From Ailurus styani (lineage: Eukaryota; Chordata; Mammalia; Carnivora; Ailuridae), in assembly GCA_002007465.1 (NCBI GenBank), contig LNAC01000031.1, positions 4,543,705 to 4,607,704 of the forward strand: a stretch of 64,000 nucleotides of DNA, given 5' to 3'. The first letter of the stretch is position 1, and every line of letters begins with the position of its first letter. A program made the position numbers and the translations under genes. The notes beneath the pieces are model-generated. The model was not told the DNA's origin and made no database searches. It saw nothing but the letters and a program-made list of their open reading frames with translations. This document shows positions 12,690 through 24,319 of this stretch, piece after piece.

Positions 12690-12896
12690 TTATTTATTTA
12701 TTTATTTTAAAGATTTTATTTATTTATTTCACAGAGGGAGAGAGATCACAAGGAGGCAGAGAGGCAGGCAGAGAGAGAGGGGGAAGCAGGCTCCCTGCTG
12801 AGCAGAGAGCCCGATGCGGGCCTCGATCACAGGACCCTGAGATCATGACCTGAGCTGAAAGCAGAGGGTTTAACCCACTGAGTCACCCAGGCGCCC
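12690..12896 (-). mobile_element. CAN-SINE, young mustelid type
   Basis: The minus strand reads GGGCGCCTGGGTGACTCAG, the TCTGCCTGCCTCTCTGCC body and a long (AAAT)n tail. TTCCCCTATTTAT flanks both ends (12677-12689 and 12897-12909). Confidence 0.95.
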
Positions 12897-12909
12897 TTCC
12901 CCTATTTAT

Positions 12910-14785
12910 ACTTAATTTTAATTTTCCTTTTCCAAAAGAATAGAAAATAATATTTGAACATATAGCTTAATGTCATTGACTAAAAAAGGCACCTGATTTA
13001 ATACAAGTGGTACTTTATTGCAACTTTTGAAGACATAAATGAAGTAAACGCAATATAGAAGAGCAAAGTGCCAACTGTTCCTCAGTAGAGGTTCCCCTCT
13101 ATTTAGATAAAGTTGTGGGAATGATTTGTAGATATTAGCGTTGAATATGCCAAAGAGCAGTAAATTTTTAAGTCAGAAAGACTTGGTTCTTATCCCATTC
13201 CCGCCCCTCAACAGCTGGTTTATAAGGGAAAGATCACTTATTGCCTCTAAGGATCTATAAGCAAATGGTCTCTATGTAGTATTCTATCCCTTAATAGATA
13301 TTTCCAAAATGGATATTTATTCTTAAATATGAGAACAAAGTATATCTAGAGCCCCAAGTCAGGCTCAGGTGCTCTGCCAAAAATTTGAAGATAACATGAA
13401 AAATATATGTTCTATTTTTGGTTCTGCCATAATTAATTTTAAACGCTTGGGTTTAATACTTCTTGCAGAGAAGTTGTGTTTTTGTTTTGTTTTGTTTTTT
13501 CTCTAACAACTCTGTTGACTAAGAGCAAGGACTTTGTGTTCTTAAAATTTCCCTTGAGAGAATCTTCGTATCATGAAACGGAACTACTAGAACAGTTGTA
13601 AGTGGAACAAGCTACTGAACAATCCTTTGAGGATTTAAATATACTCCACTAACTTTAGTTCAGTAAAAGTAACATCATGAAGTATTTTAGTCCACTGTTT
13701 TGGAGTATTTTTATTAGAATATTACTGAATTAGAAATCTAACTTTACTATTGCTGTGTTGTCATCAATATGCTAAATTGTCAAGCTTTCTAAAATATCTA
13801 CTGTACAAAGTCTACATCTCATGGCTACTTTTACAAAGTGGTATTTACTCAGCCTGCAAATATTTACTTTAACACTGATCTTACTTATGTGGATCTTCTA
13901 CTAACACTTTTGTCCAAGCATAAAAAGCTCATCTATTTTCATAAAATTAATTCTGTATCTTTTTTGGGGGTGAGGAGGTGAATCCCACTTATAAAGATTA
14001 ATTTTCTTGGCAACTGGCCTAATCCTATTTTCTTCCTAAATACCAGAAACCTCTTCCTTGACTAGCCCAGGTCAGAATATCACAAATTTTTATTTGATTA
14101 AGCACGAATGAAACTCACTGCTGATATGCTGTTTGTTGGCAGAATAGAAATGGTTCATGATGTTTTAAATTATTATTAAAAATAATAGGGTAACAAATAT
14201 TTTTGTTCAAAATATGTTATTTTTGTTAGAACAATTATTAGTGTATTATCACCTTATCTAATATATGTAAGCCCTTTTGAGGAAGCAGCCACTTGTGGAA
14301 GGTATGCTAGAATCTTTCCAGCCAACAGGGTATTATTTACTACAATTAGAGAGTTATTAACTGTGCCCTAGTGACCACTGGCCTAATAAGATAAGAGACT
14401 GACCCTGAGTCAAAAAAAAATTAAGGCAGAAAGTTTATGCTTTAGATCAAGAGACCAAGTGACCTAAGAATTAGAATTCTACAATTGTGGAATTGCAGGG
14501 TTTTAGAAATCATAGGTCACATTTTACTGATAAAGAACTTAGGGAACAGCGAATGACTGGCTAAAGTTCTCAGAAGAATCTGGCTCAATACATTCAATAG
14601 CATAAGAAAATGTATACCCTGTTAATTAGATATTTTAAAAATCTGTGATTTTTGCTGTATTTGCTGTTTGAACATTAGAGAGCATCAATAAAACACAAAA
14701 AATACTTTAACAAAATCTGATGGTGTAGATTCTTCATATCACATAATTAATTGGAGTGAGGAAAAAGAAAAAAATTAACAATTAA
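12910..14785. other. intergenic sequence, unassigned
   Basis: No gene is seen. A short (GTTTT)n tract lies at about 13478-13498. The remainder is AT-rich single-copy-like sequence in which I recognise no repeat family. Confidence 0.45.
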
Positions 14786-14789
14786 GGAT

Positions 14790-15056
14790 GAAAGATTATA
14801 TAGATCCATACATGTGGTAACATGGCATAAAATTAGGAACACACATATACACAAATGAGTGGATGTAAAATGGGTGAAATCTGAATAAAGTCAGTGGATT
14901 ATACCAATGCCAATTTCCCTGTTTTCACGTTGTACTCAAGCTATGTAAAATACAGCCATTGGGAGATGCTGAGGGAAGGGTAAATGAGACCTCTGTACTA
15001 CTTTTGCAACTTCCTGTGAATCTATAATTACTCCAAAATAAAAAGTTTTAAAATAT
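14790..15056 (+). mobile_element. L1M 3' UTR fragment
   Basis: The order ACCAATGCCAATTTCCCTG, ATTGGGAGATGCTGAGGG and TTGCAACTTCCTGTGAATCT, ending in CAAAATAAAAAGTT, is typical of old L1M 3' ends. Confidence 0.7.
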
Positions 15057-15171
15057 GAACACCACTGTCAAGTGTTTTTTTTGTAATTAAGTATTTAGAA
15101 ATAATACATGACTGGCATTTAATAAAAAAATAATTATGATCCTGGTTTAGTTTTCACCTGTTTGTGCATTT

Positions 15172-15200
15172 CTTAACTGACTGAGCCACCCAAGTGCCCC
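15172..15200 (-). mobile_element. CAN-SINE head fragment
   Basis: Only the tRNA-like head remains; on the minus strand it reads GGGGCACTTGGGTGGCTCAG. No body or tail follows, so it is a deletion remnant. Confidence 0.65.
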
Positions 15201-15930
15201 ATCTTTGTCCATTTTTAACTGGGAATATTGTGTCTCCTTAACTGGGAATATTCCCAGAAATTGTGTCTTCTTGACACTCTCTATTAGAAAACTGATTAAT
15301 ATTCATGATTTGGGGGACCAGCTGTATGACTGTAAGTATGGAGGCACCCAAATCTTTCTACCAGCCCAGATGTCCCATTTAAACTCCAACTCTACTAAAC
15401 TGTTCTCACTAGAGCCTCACATGAGCCAACACCAACTTGGCACTCAAGACATAGTAGATGAATGAATAAATAAATAACTTTCCAAATATCTATAGTATGC
15501 TTGCTTTTGGAAGTTACATCATCACCTAAAATTGAAATGCAGCAAAACAAAACTAGTATTTTCTTCCCACCACTCTTACCCACCCAACCTGCTCATTCTG
15601 CTAATGTCTGTATCTCTCCCTTTTCTATTATTCTCCCATCTAACCAAGATTCAACAATTTAAAGTGGCTTTGACTCTTCCTTCTCCTTTATTTACCTTAT
15701 TTTATCTAAGCAGTTACCTCTTCTATTCATTCGCTTCTCAAATATTCCTTACATTTGTCCCTTGACCTCTATTTCATCCCTATAGCTACCATTTAGCCTC
15801 ATTTTAATACTCAGTGATTCTAAGTTTTCTGCCTCCTCCTAGTATTGATTTATCTTCAATCTATCTTCCATGCTAATGCCTGATAAATTTTCCTAAACTA
15901 CTATTTTTGTCAGTACCAACTAAGATCATG
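15201..15930. other. intergenic, pyrimidine-rich, possible old L2 remnant
   Basis: No gene is recognised. A short imperfect direct repeat of AACTGGGAATATT lies at about 15218-15252. Between 15590 and 15900 the C/T-rich text resembles eroded L2 sequence, but not closely enough for a firm call. Confidence 0.4.
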
Positions 15931-15934
15931 GTAA

Positions 15935-16115
15935 TCCTAATCACTGCTACTATTTATTGAATGCTCACTCTTTACAACAATGCTGTGAAGAAGGCATTAT
16001 GTACCTCTGTTTTATAGATGAGGAAACTGGGAGTCCAGGAGATTAACAATGTGTCTGTCACATTTTTTAAGCAGCAGAGCTGGGACATGAACAGGTTAGC
16101 CTGGTTCCAATCACT
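15935..16115 (+). mobile_element. MIR element
   Basis: TATTTATTGAATGCTCACT, TTTTATAGATGAGGAAACTG and GCAGCAGAGCTGGGACATGAA appear in the canonical MIR order, including the conserved core. Confidence 0.85.
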
Positions 16116-17400
16116 CTGAAAATACCATTCTCTAAGTATGTATACATCTTGCCCACTCATCGAAACATGCCCAACTGAACCTTGGCCTGGCAAAAATAAA
16201 TGCTCAGTGAATAGTTACTGCAACCACTTTATTAAAGGAGTAGAACTCCATAGGGTGCAAGCTGAAGGTAAGGACCTCTTTTTCTCCCACCATCCTTCAA
16301 ATGTACACTATCACGCTGTTCCAACTCTTGGTGTTCCACCTCTACTACGTTGAAATCCCAGGGTGATTATATAGTTTTGTGCTTGCTCTCATGTACTAAA
16401 TGAAGTTTTAGTACTTAGAGTTCAGTCCAGTGTCATAATCCAAACTCTAAACCCGTTCCATTTAAAACTTTCCTTTCCTGGTTGAGTTTTGCTGCTGGAT
16501 GGGGGAAGGGCGGGGGGGAGGAGCTCTTAACTATGTGGTTGTGACCAGCACTGGTGCCCTCAGGAGCAACAGTCAAAGGTGACTGTATCTTATGGAATCC
16601 TGCTGGGAACCTCCTACTGCATTTCCAGTTAGATTACCATCCTGCAAAGCCCGTGGGCAGTCTAGGAGACTTCCTCCCTTACACCGCCCCTTCAGGTGGG
16701 GTCCATTGTGTGAAGATGTCCATCTGGGTCCCTCCACAGGTGCTCAGATCTAGTGGAGACACAGTTTGCTCCCCAATAGCCTTCCTTCTCTTTCCTCTTG
16801 AATGTCATATGCTCCTTTCATTCCAGACGCACTGGATCTGCTTATTTGCCTCTCCCACCTTTCTTGTTCTCTGCCAGTTGAAATGTAATTCTCAGCTAAT
16901 CTCAACACACACCTTTCCCCATGAAGCTTTTCCTTTTACTTCTTCCTACAATGATTTTGCAGTCTAAAGTCCTGAGCAGTATAGTCTGCCCACCCCCCAA
17001 GGTCAGTTTTACCTGAGAATATCCTGGATGAAACAAGAAAAATGATTAATCTTATTAAATACTGACTCTTAGGTATATATCATTTTAATATGATAGTATG
17101 CATCATGAGTTAATAGAAAGTATGCATAAAGCCCTTCTGCTGCATACTGAAATACATGACTGCCTCAAGGAAAAAGCAATAGTATACTTGTCCTGACCTG
17201 TAACCTGAATTAGTGACTTTTTCATTGAATATCATTTTCACTTGAAAGAACAACTGACAGAGAAATTATGGTTATATGGAGTTGAGTGTTAGGCAAGATA
17301 TTTTCTTAAAAATGAAAGAAGTTAGGCTGTCGTTTCAAGGAAAACAAGTGACAGTGTTTATTGCCAATGATAAATTTAAAACAAAAACTAAAATTTGGGA
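16116..17400. other. intergenic sequence with L2-like patch
   Basis: An open frame of 137 codons (16554-16967) runs here, but it has no homology I know, no splice signals and a composition like eroded repeat, so I do not call a gene. The part at about 16820-16960 resembles an L2 3' region. Confidence 0.4.
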
Positions 17401-17404
17401 AAAC

Positions 17405-17965
17405 TTACATCTGGCACCATGAATTTGACAGCTTGTGGTGGTTAGGTAGATATGTCTCCATATTCTTTGATCCAGTTCTCCTCAAGAGGTGGGGCTTAGT
17501 TCCCCACCCCTTGATTGTGGGCTGGACCATTTCTACTGAACAGAATATGGCTGAAGTGATGAGCTACCATATTGATATTAGGTTATAAAATGACTATGCT
17601 TCTGTCTTAGGTGAGCTCCTTTATATTCATATTCCCCATCTCTCTCTCTCTCTCTCTCTCTTTCTCTTTCTCTCTCTCATCACTCATCTGGGACAAGCTG
17701 CCAGGATCTGAGGTAGCCCTGGTAGAGGAAAGCCAACTGTTAAATCTTGAGAACACTCAAGCAGCCTATGGAAAGGTCCACCTGTCAAGGAACTGAGGCT
17801 TGCAAGCAAACATGTGAGTAAACTTGGAAGTGGATCTTCTGATGCTTGCCAAATGGCACAGGAGTGAGTTTGGAAGTACAGTCTCTCAACTGAGCCTTAA
17901 AATGACTGCAGCCCAGCCAACAGCTTGACTACAACCTCTTGAAAGACCCTGATAGGTAATACAAT
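17405..17965 (+). mobile_element. MLT1-like LTR (ERVL-MaLR)
   Basis: The segment carries landmarks of old MLT1 LTRs: TTTGATCCAGTTCTCCTC, GTGGGCTGGACC and the terminal part GACTGCAGCCCAGCCAACAG with ACAACCTCTTGAAAGACCC. It is strongly diverged and has a (CT)n tract at 17641-17678. It is a fossil non-coding LTR. Confidence 0.65.
17641..17678 (+). repeat. (TC)n microsatellite
   Basis: Pure to slightly interrupted CT repeat inside the MLT1-like LTR. Confidence 0.95.
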
Positions 17966-17969
17966 AGCT

Positions 17970-18600
17970 TCCCCAAACTTAAAAGACTTTTCTGATAAGA
18001 GAAGTGGTAATATTAGCAAAGGGTTTTAGGGGGATGGAGGAGTGGGGGAGGACAGGGAGGCTGTTACATGATGAAACATGTCAATGGAAGATCTACATAA
18101 ATCAAAGGACTGATATTACCCAAATGATCAATGAATGCATGATGTTATAGAATCATGCATTAGTAGAAGATCCAGTCAAACTACAAGACAGACCAATAAA
18201 TTTTAATGTAACAGAGTATATGATTTCTACATTGCAACTAACCTTTGGGAAACTACCACTTATTGAAAGATGGTATAGGATCAAAGAAGACTATCTACAC
18301 TTATCAGGAAAGAGTATTATATAGTATATGTGCTGCCAAAGAAAGCATACCAGGAAAGAGTATTAAAATATTCCTTACTTTTACATTATCTGTTTAAGGC
18401 TGATTTTCCTCATGTATTTCAACCAAAACAATGTACTGCAACATATTAAATTCAGAAGCAGATATGAGAGACCAGATGTTTTCAATGAAACTAAACATTA
18501 AAGAGATTTGCAAAAATGAAAACATCACTCATCTCCCTACATGTTGTCTTTTGTAAAAGCTATTTTTCATAGGAAAGATTTTTACTGTCACCTTTTAAAT
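17970..18600. other. unassigned intergenic sequence
   Basis: No gene or clear repeat is seen. CAGGAAAGAGTATTA occurs twice near 18305 and 18350, a small local duplication. Confidence 0.4.
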
Positions 18601-18604
18601 GACT

Positions 18605-19172
18605 TGCATTAGTTATATATTTTGTCACCAGTTATGCCAAAATTTAGCAGCTTAAGAGTATTATTTATTGTCTTACCATGTCTATTGGTCAGGAATCCAC
18701 ATGTGGCTTCTTTGGGCTCCTCTGGCTCAGGGGTTTCACAAAGCTATATTCAAGGAACGAATAGAGCTGCAGGCATCTAAGGCTTGACTGCTGCAGGCAT
18801 CTAAGGCTTGACTGGGGTAGGATCAGCTTCTCAGCTCATTTACAAGGCTATCAACAGGACCCAGTTTCACACTGCTGTTGGCCAGAGACATCAGTTCCTT
18901 GCCATATGGGTCTCTCCACAGGAAAGTTACAACATGGCAACTGGCTTCCCTCAGAGAGATGAGAGAGACAGAGAGAGAGGAGGGGGGCAATCAAGACAGA
19001 AGACACAATCTGTAACTTAATCTTGAAAGTGGCATCCCATCATTTTGGCTGTGTTCTTTTTTTTTTTTTAAGTCAATAAATCCAGCCCACACTCAAGGAG
19101 AGGGGATTACAAAAGGGCATGAATACCACAAGGTAGGAATCATTAGGGGTCATCTTAAAGATTGCCTACCAT
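18605..19172 (+). repeat. ancient interspersed mammalian repeat with internal tandem duplication
   Basis: Phrases such as CAGTTCCTTGCCATATGGG, CTCTCCACAGGAAAG, CAACATGGCAACTGGCTTCC and CCAGCCCACACTCAAGGAG are typical of a common old mammalian repeat of LTR type, but I do not assign a family. A 24-bp unit, beginning GCTGCAGGCATCTAAGGC, is duplicated in tandem at about 18764-18811. Confidence 0.6.
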
Positions 19173-19918
19173 ATGAATTAGTAAGTATTTTATACATTTC
19201 TCAGTATTAATTTCTAATAAGTTATTATTAATAGTTACAAATCACATAAACAAAAGCTATTTGGGGTCCTCAGTAATTTGAAAGAGTGAAACGGTTTTTG
19301 GGACCAAAAACTTAGAGAACTGCTCTTCTAGTAAGACAAATACTGGCTTTCCACATGACAGAGATGAAGAGCATTATTCAAGAGTTGATAATTCATGTCT
19401 TACTTTTATTATCATTCATAACTATAAACTCTTTTCCCAAAAATGATAGTATTTATAATAGCATTATACAATACGTTAAATGCATAGTGAAATATAGTAG
19501 CCTCTGCCACAAGTGCATGTACAGTAGGTGTGGTATCAAGATTTATGAGTACTATATGTACTGTATATTTATCATGTATCCAAGAATTTAAAATTTTTAA
19601 TAATACTTATTCAATATAATAAGTGCTTAGATTGTGAGGACTCAATAATTGGTGATTTTATTTTATTATTATTTTGTTCAGCAAGTATTTGGGAAACTCT
19701 GGACAAAGAAGAGTATTAGAGATATACAAAGCTTCTAGCAAGAATTAATAATTTAAGCCAATATTCAGATGTGACTGCCATGACACAGAATTTAATGATA
19801 GAATGAATAAAGTATAAGACTTTGGGGTGTGGAGAAAGGATAGAAAGAAGGAAGACAAAACATGGAGAATCGCCAGAAATAAAATACAAAATTATCTTAT
19901 GAAAGAAAAAGAAGGCTA
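19173..19918. other. AT-rich intergenic gap
   Basis: No gene or recognised repeat. The AT-rich text contains only short chance open frames. Confidence 0.45.
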
Positions 19919-19919
19919 T

Positions 19920-20127
19920 TGGGTGCCTAGGTGGCTCAGTGGGTTAAAGCCTCTGCCTTCGGCTCAGGTCATGATCTCAGGGTCCTGGGATGGAAGCCCA
20001 CATCGGGCCCTCTGCTCGGCAGACAGCCTGCTTCCTCCTCTCCCTCTGCCTGCCTCTCTGCCTGCTTGTGATCTCTCTCTCTGTCAAATAAATAAATAAA
20101 ATCTTTAGAAAAAAAAGAAAAAAAAAG
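19920..20127 (+). mobile_element. CAN-SINE, young mustelid type
   Basis: Head GGGTGCCTAGGTGGCTCAGT with GGGTTAAAGCCTCTGCC, body with CTGCCTGCCTCTCTGCC, tail CAAATAAATAAATAAAATC. Full length and little diverged. Confidence 0.96.
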
Positions 20128-20875
20128 GTTATGTTAAGAAATATGGGCTATTAATAGCATCAGATACTATAAAACTCAAAAAGAATGAACACTGAAAAAG
20201 CCTTAGATTTGGTGACGAGTGTTTAAAGGACATCTTCCAGAGGGCCAGAATGCAAATCTAAATATGAAGTGAGAAAACTGAGACAATAAAGTGAAAAGAA
20301 AATTTTGGTTGGTAACAAAAGAAAGTTGCAAGATGTAAGGAACAGAAAATCTAAATATGTGTCTTCCTACTGTTTACTACTTTCAGCACTGAAGTCTCTT
20401 ATGGACAGCCTGTATTCTTTATGCAAACCAAGAAGGGTAAATTTTGAATTATATTTGTTGTGTTTATAAAACTGAATGGCCTAATAAACTAAATTTTAGA
20501 GATTTTGCTTTGACTACGAACTTTTCTGGTTTTTTTTCTTGCCAATATGTTATAGATACATCCTCGATTTTTTCCCCCCCTGTACTAAGTACCCCTAATA
20601 TCTGGTTTGATCCTGGAGAAATTACAGTTACAAAAATACACAATAACTATCTGTGATAATGTCAGACAATCGCTAGCTCAAACAAAATTTTGGAGATCTT
20701 TGTTTCAACTCCTTTACTTTACTGATTAATAAATTTGAGCCAAGGGATTGTAGTTCCTACCGACAGCCAGATCAAGCCTGGCGCTAATATCCCAGGATCT
20801 CTTGACTTTTAATCCTGGGGTACCTTATTGACATCATATTATGCTAATTACTTTTGAAGATATTTTCCAAAATTA
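20128..20875. other. unassigned intergenic sequence
   Basis: No gene or recognised repeat is seen between two SINEs. Confidence 0.45.
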
Positions 20876-20887
20876 TTACTGGCGCGA

Positions 20888-21076
20888 TTTTTTTAAAAAA
20901 TATTTTATTTATTTATTTGAAAAAGAGAGAATGCATGCTCATGGGTGGGGGTTGGGGGAGGGGCAGAGGGAGAGGGAGAAGCCGATCCCCACTAAGCAGG
21001 GCTGGATCCCAGAACCCTGGGATCGTGACCTGAGGGGCAGACAGAGGCTTCACCGACTGAGCCACCCAAGTGCCCC
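20888..21076 (-). mobile_element. CAN-SINE, older subfamily
   Basis: The minus strand shows head GGGGCACTTGGGTGGCTCAG and the tail complementing TTTTATTTATTTATTTG. TACTGGCGCGATTTTT before it and TACTGGTGTGATTTT after it form a diverged target duplication. Confidence 0.9.
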
Positions 21077-21429
21077 TACTGGTGTGATTTTAACAGAAAT
21101 TTGATATTTTGGAAGAGTGGGTTTCAGGGGGAAGAAACCTCTGAATAACAAGAGATAGTGGCTTAACAAAAATTAAAAGGTGTTACCTTTTAGTATTAAA
21201 TTTTTCTGCTCCCTGGTACCGTTCCTGGGCTCCCTAAAACCATCATCCCTCTTCTTCAAAATGATGTATGGGAGGACCTTGTCTCTCTCTCTCGGGCCTT
21301 CGTTTTCATCACAAACAAATCAACCACATTCTGCACCATTTGCTCTTCTCCACAGGCAGAACTCCAAACCGCTAAGGCCAGACGATCTCCGATTTGAGGC
21401 AGGAGTGCAGTTCTCTGGACCGACATTTC

Positions 21430-21960
21430 AGTCTCAGGAGCCAGGGCCCTACGCGTGTCCAGAGTTGGGGAATGAGTCGGAGGAGATGCCAAGACTTCCC
21501 TCTGGGCCTGCGCCGCATCCGGCCCTTGGAGAGGTTCTGAGCACCACAATCCACCCACGGAATTCGGGAGCTTGCCTGGGCCGGAGGCCCGCGTCTGTCC
21601 CACGCTCCAGCTCCCGACTCTCGGCCTCGCGCAGGACGTATTGACGTCACACATTATGGTCTGTTCCGCGGGGTCTGCGAGGACCAGCGCAGAGGCTCAT
21701 GGTTACACGTGATTGGAAGTGGGAGTAGTTGGACCTTGGACTGCTGGTCTTTCAGTTCCGGGTGGGAGGCGGCTGGTGGAGGCTGAGGCTGCAGCCCAGA
21801 GGCGGGGAGGGCCGTGGGGGAGGTATACTCAGCGCGGAGGGCAAGGAGGCAGCCTGCACCTGGCATCTGCACCTGCACTTGCACCTGCATGACATGCACC
21901 GCGCCTCCTCGGGACAGAACACTTGCAGGAGAGCAGGTGGAGGTGAGGACAGCCCTCAGG
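21430..21960 (+). promoter_or_regulatory. CpG-rich block, candidate SPATA9 promoter / first exon
   Basis: This is the only clearly GC- and CpG-rich stretch in the window (CCTGCGCCGCATCCGGCCC, GGCCTCGCGCAGGACG). It holds a palindromic CRE at 21642-21649, a GC-box-like GGCGGGGAGGG at about 21800, and CACCTG/CAGGTG E-boxes. A usable splice donor, AG then GTGAGG, lies at 21943. It sits about 13 kb upstream of the SPATA9 start codon on the same strand with no other recognised gene between. That it drives SPATA9 is inference; it could serve an unrecognised transcript on either strand. Confidence 0.6.
21642..21649. promoter_or_regulatory. full palindromic CRE (TGACGTCA)
   Basis: An exact cAMP-response element in the CpG-rich block. 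CREM acting through such elements is an established driver of post-meiotic testis genes, which would fit SPATA9. Occupancy is not shown by sequence alone. Confidence 0.7.
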
Positions 21961-22099
21961 GCCATCAGCATTCCGTAGCCTCTAACCCCAGGCTAGTCTC
22001 TGCAGAGAGTAGCTCTGTTTATTCAAAGGAAAAGGGATCTTTAATCTTTATTTTTTAAGCTGGGGAAGTATGAAACTTGAATCAGGAGATTTTGAGTTT

Positions 22100-22720
22100 G
22101 GGCGAAATTACACCATTACCTTGAAAGTAAACTTTATGTAGAATATAAAGATGTTTAGTTTTTTTTTTAAAGTACTGATTTTTGCCCCCAAACACTGAGT
22201 AATGGCTTTTTGAAGTGGTATACAACCCTGATGTCTCAGGTCCTTTTCATTTTCTCATGGGAGTTCTTCCTTAACATTTATAGTAACCCAGTCTTCTCTG
22301 TATATTGATATATGTCATTCCCAGTATAGCACTTATTAGTACATGGGATGACCTCATTTATTTGCTTGTCTGTTTATAGTATCTTCTTAATGCAAGGTCA
22401 AGGAGAGCTGTGATCCAGTCTGTTTTATCACCTCCAGCTTCTAACACAGTGCCTGATGTTTGTTAAGTAGAGGAAATCTTTTATGACTCTCTGGCCACCC
22501 AAAGCTGGTTCCCTGCCTCTTGCATGCAAGGAACAACATCCTATGTATGTCCATCTTATTGCATTTATACTTTATCATAATTGCCTGTGAATAGGTCTGT
22601 TTTATACTGTGTGCTCCTGTATTTAGAATAAGGACTTTCATTGTTTGTTTTTGTATCCCATGTGCCTGGCATGCAATGGACACTCAGATTTTGCTTGAAA
22701 AGGTGAAAGCTATCCATAAT
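22100..22720 (+). mobile_element. two L2 LINE 3'-end fragments
   Basis: Two successive segments, about 22240-22470 and 22490-22700, follow the L2 3' pattern: a cell-death-of-sequence version of CATTTATAG...CTGTTTATAGTATC, then AGTGCCTGATG and, in the second, GTGCCTGGCATGCAATGGA. They are diverged but in the expected order and orientation. Confidence 0.6.
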
Positions 22721-23823
22721 AGAATTTCTGATAATCTGTATCTTTTCTAAACTTCTTAGACTATCTCAGAATATTTCTCCTCCTTATGGTATTTTTGCCC
22801 TGATATTGAAAGTCACTCACTCTAACTAAAAAAAAGGTAATATATGTTGTGAAAAGAATTAAAAATTTTGAAAGAGAATCTAGATAGGTCTTTGTTCTGT
22901 CATTTGCTGGTTTGCAGATACTCTTTAAATTTTTCAGAGCCTAGCTTATCATTTGTAGATAGAGATAGTAATACTTATATATGGCCTATGTAACCGTTCT
23001 ATGTCTTTGTGTAGAATTAAAAATAAAATCTGGCTTTAAAACACCTCTTAAAAAGAAAAAACAAAGAGTTCTCCACTTTCCAATCCTCTGCCAACATAAC
23101 ACATATTGGACATACTTAGTTTTGAGTTTTATTGAAATGTATTCATGTAAAAAATGAGTAAAAGCCACAAATTAGGAAGGTACAATTTAAATCATTGGTC
23201 AGAAAGACTTTGTTTTAAATTAAGGTCATTATTATTTATATAAATGTTATACATAATATTCATAATTTAGGACTGTAGGCAATTTATTAGTCTTTTAACA
23301 TGTAAGAATTATTTGTGTATAAAATAGCTTAGAAATACCTAAGAGGATTGCTTGGTACTGGCTGAAAATAAATGTAGTCTCATGGCGAGTTTAGATATAT
23401 TCACACTTAGTGAATTAAGTCTTGTCTGGGCTCCACTTCAAAGAGGTGTCATCAACTTGCTGTTAAAGTGTTGGGTCAAAATAAAGAGTGGGTTGCATCA
23501 TTTACTGTATTCATTTTTGGCACTGTTGCATGAACATAATTTTCTTTTTTATAATTATGTAGAATTACATGGAATAACTAGTTATCTTTTTCATTATGCT
23601 TGAACGTTATTGGTTTGACCAGAGAGATCTTACTTAAGTATGTGTACGTTCTATGACCCTAAGGGAAGAGACCAAAATACACAATCTATTGGTTCCTGCG
23701 AGGTTACTGCAGAAGTAGATAAATCTAAGACTTCTAACCAAAGGACATAGAAAACATGGATTGTGAATACTTAAATGTATTTAATATGTATTTCTTTGCT
23801 TTTCTTGACATGCTACAATTAAG
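22721..23823. other. unique AT-rich sequence upstream of candidate exon
   Basis: No recognised repeat or gene. It ends with the pyrimidine tract TTTCTTTGCTTTTCTTGAC that forms the acceptor context of the candidate exon at 23824. Confidence 0.45.
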
Positions 23824-23919
23824 ATTGCCTGTTTCAAAGTGGAAGAATCTATCAGAAGATAGGCAGCTGCTCAAAAACCCTTACTGGACCGTGATGACTA
23901 CAAACTTGAGGAACGATAC
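23824..23919 (+). other. candidate spliced exon (5' UTR or coding, unassigned)
   Basis: A 96-bp stretch is bounded by a good acceptor (pyrimidine-rich TTTGCTTTTCTTGAC, then AATTAAG) and a good donor (GATAC then GTAAGA). It lies outside recognised repeats, about 1.9 kb downstream of the CpG-rich block. One frame (starting at its second base) is open throughout and begins LPVSKWKNLSEDRQ. Its length is divisible by three. It may be a non-coding 5' exon of SPATA9 or part of an unrecognised gene; the open frame is short enough to be chance. Confidence 0.35.
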
Positions 23920-24109
23920 GTAAGAAAAGAATGATTTTAATTTAAAAAATAGATTTATAACAAAATTTTCAAAGGCTAAAATAAGATCTACTTTTCAATC
24001 AGAGGAGTATGTAATATATATAGTTTTTTCAATTGTTATAGAGAATGTAGTTGTGAAACATACACCTTAAAAAGTGAGCAAGTTACTAGTGAAAGAGATG
24101 GCTTTTCTT

Positions 24110-24262
24110 GGTTCATAGAAAATAGCAATAAGTAGTTTGATTCTCTTCCACTGTATGCAAGCTCCAACAGAGTAAGGTTTTTGTCTGTCTTGCTCACCCA
24201 GTGCTAAGCAGTGATAGCACATAGTACGTGCTCAATAAATAGTGAATGAGTGAAACAACTCC
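24110..24262 (+). mobile_element. L2 LINE 3' end
   Basis: TTGTCTGTCTTGCTCACC followed by TAGCACATAGTACGTGCTC and AATAAATAGTGAATGAG is the well-known L2 terminal segment. Confidence 0.85.
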
Positions 24263-24319
24263 CCTTTCTGTTATTACTGGAATAGCTGTTGATGGTAATT
24301 TTTCACAGAAGTTCTTAGG

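Noticed and set aside
16554..16967. 137-codon open frame
   Set aside because: No homology recognised, no splice context, and part resembles an eroded L2.
21180..21644. 154-codon open frame at the edge of the CpG block
   Set aside because: GC-rich DNA lacks stops by composition; overlapping frames are open on the other strand too, and the peptide has no recognisable domain.
21729..22058. 109-codon open frame with L-H repeats in the CpG block
   Set aside because: The histidine-leucine run comes from the short CACCTG repeat, and no splice or homology evidence supports a protein.
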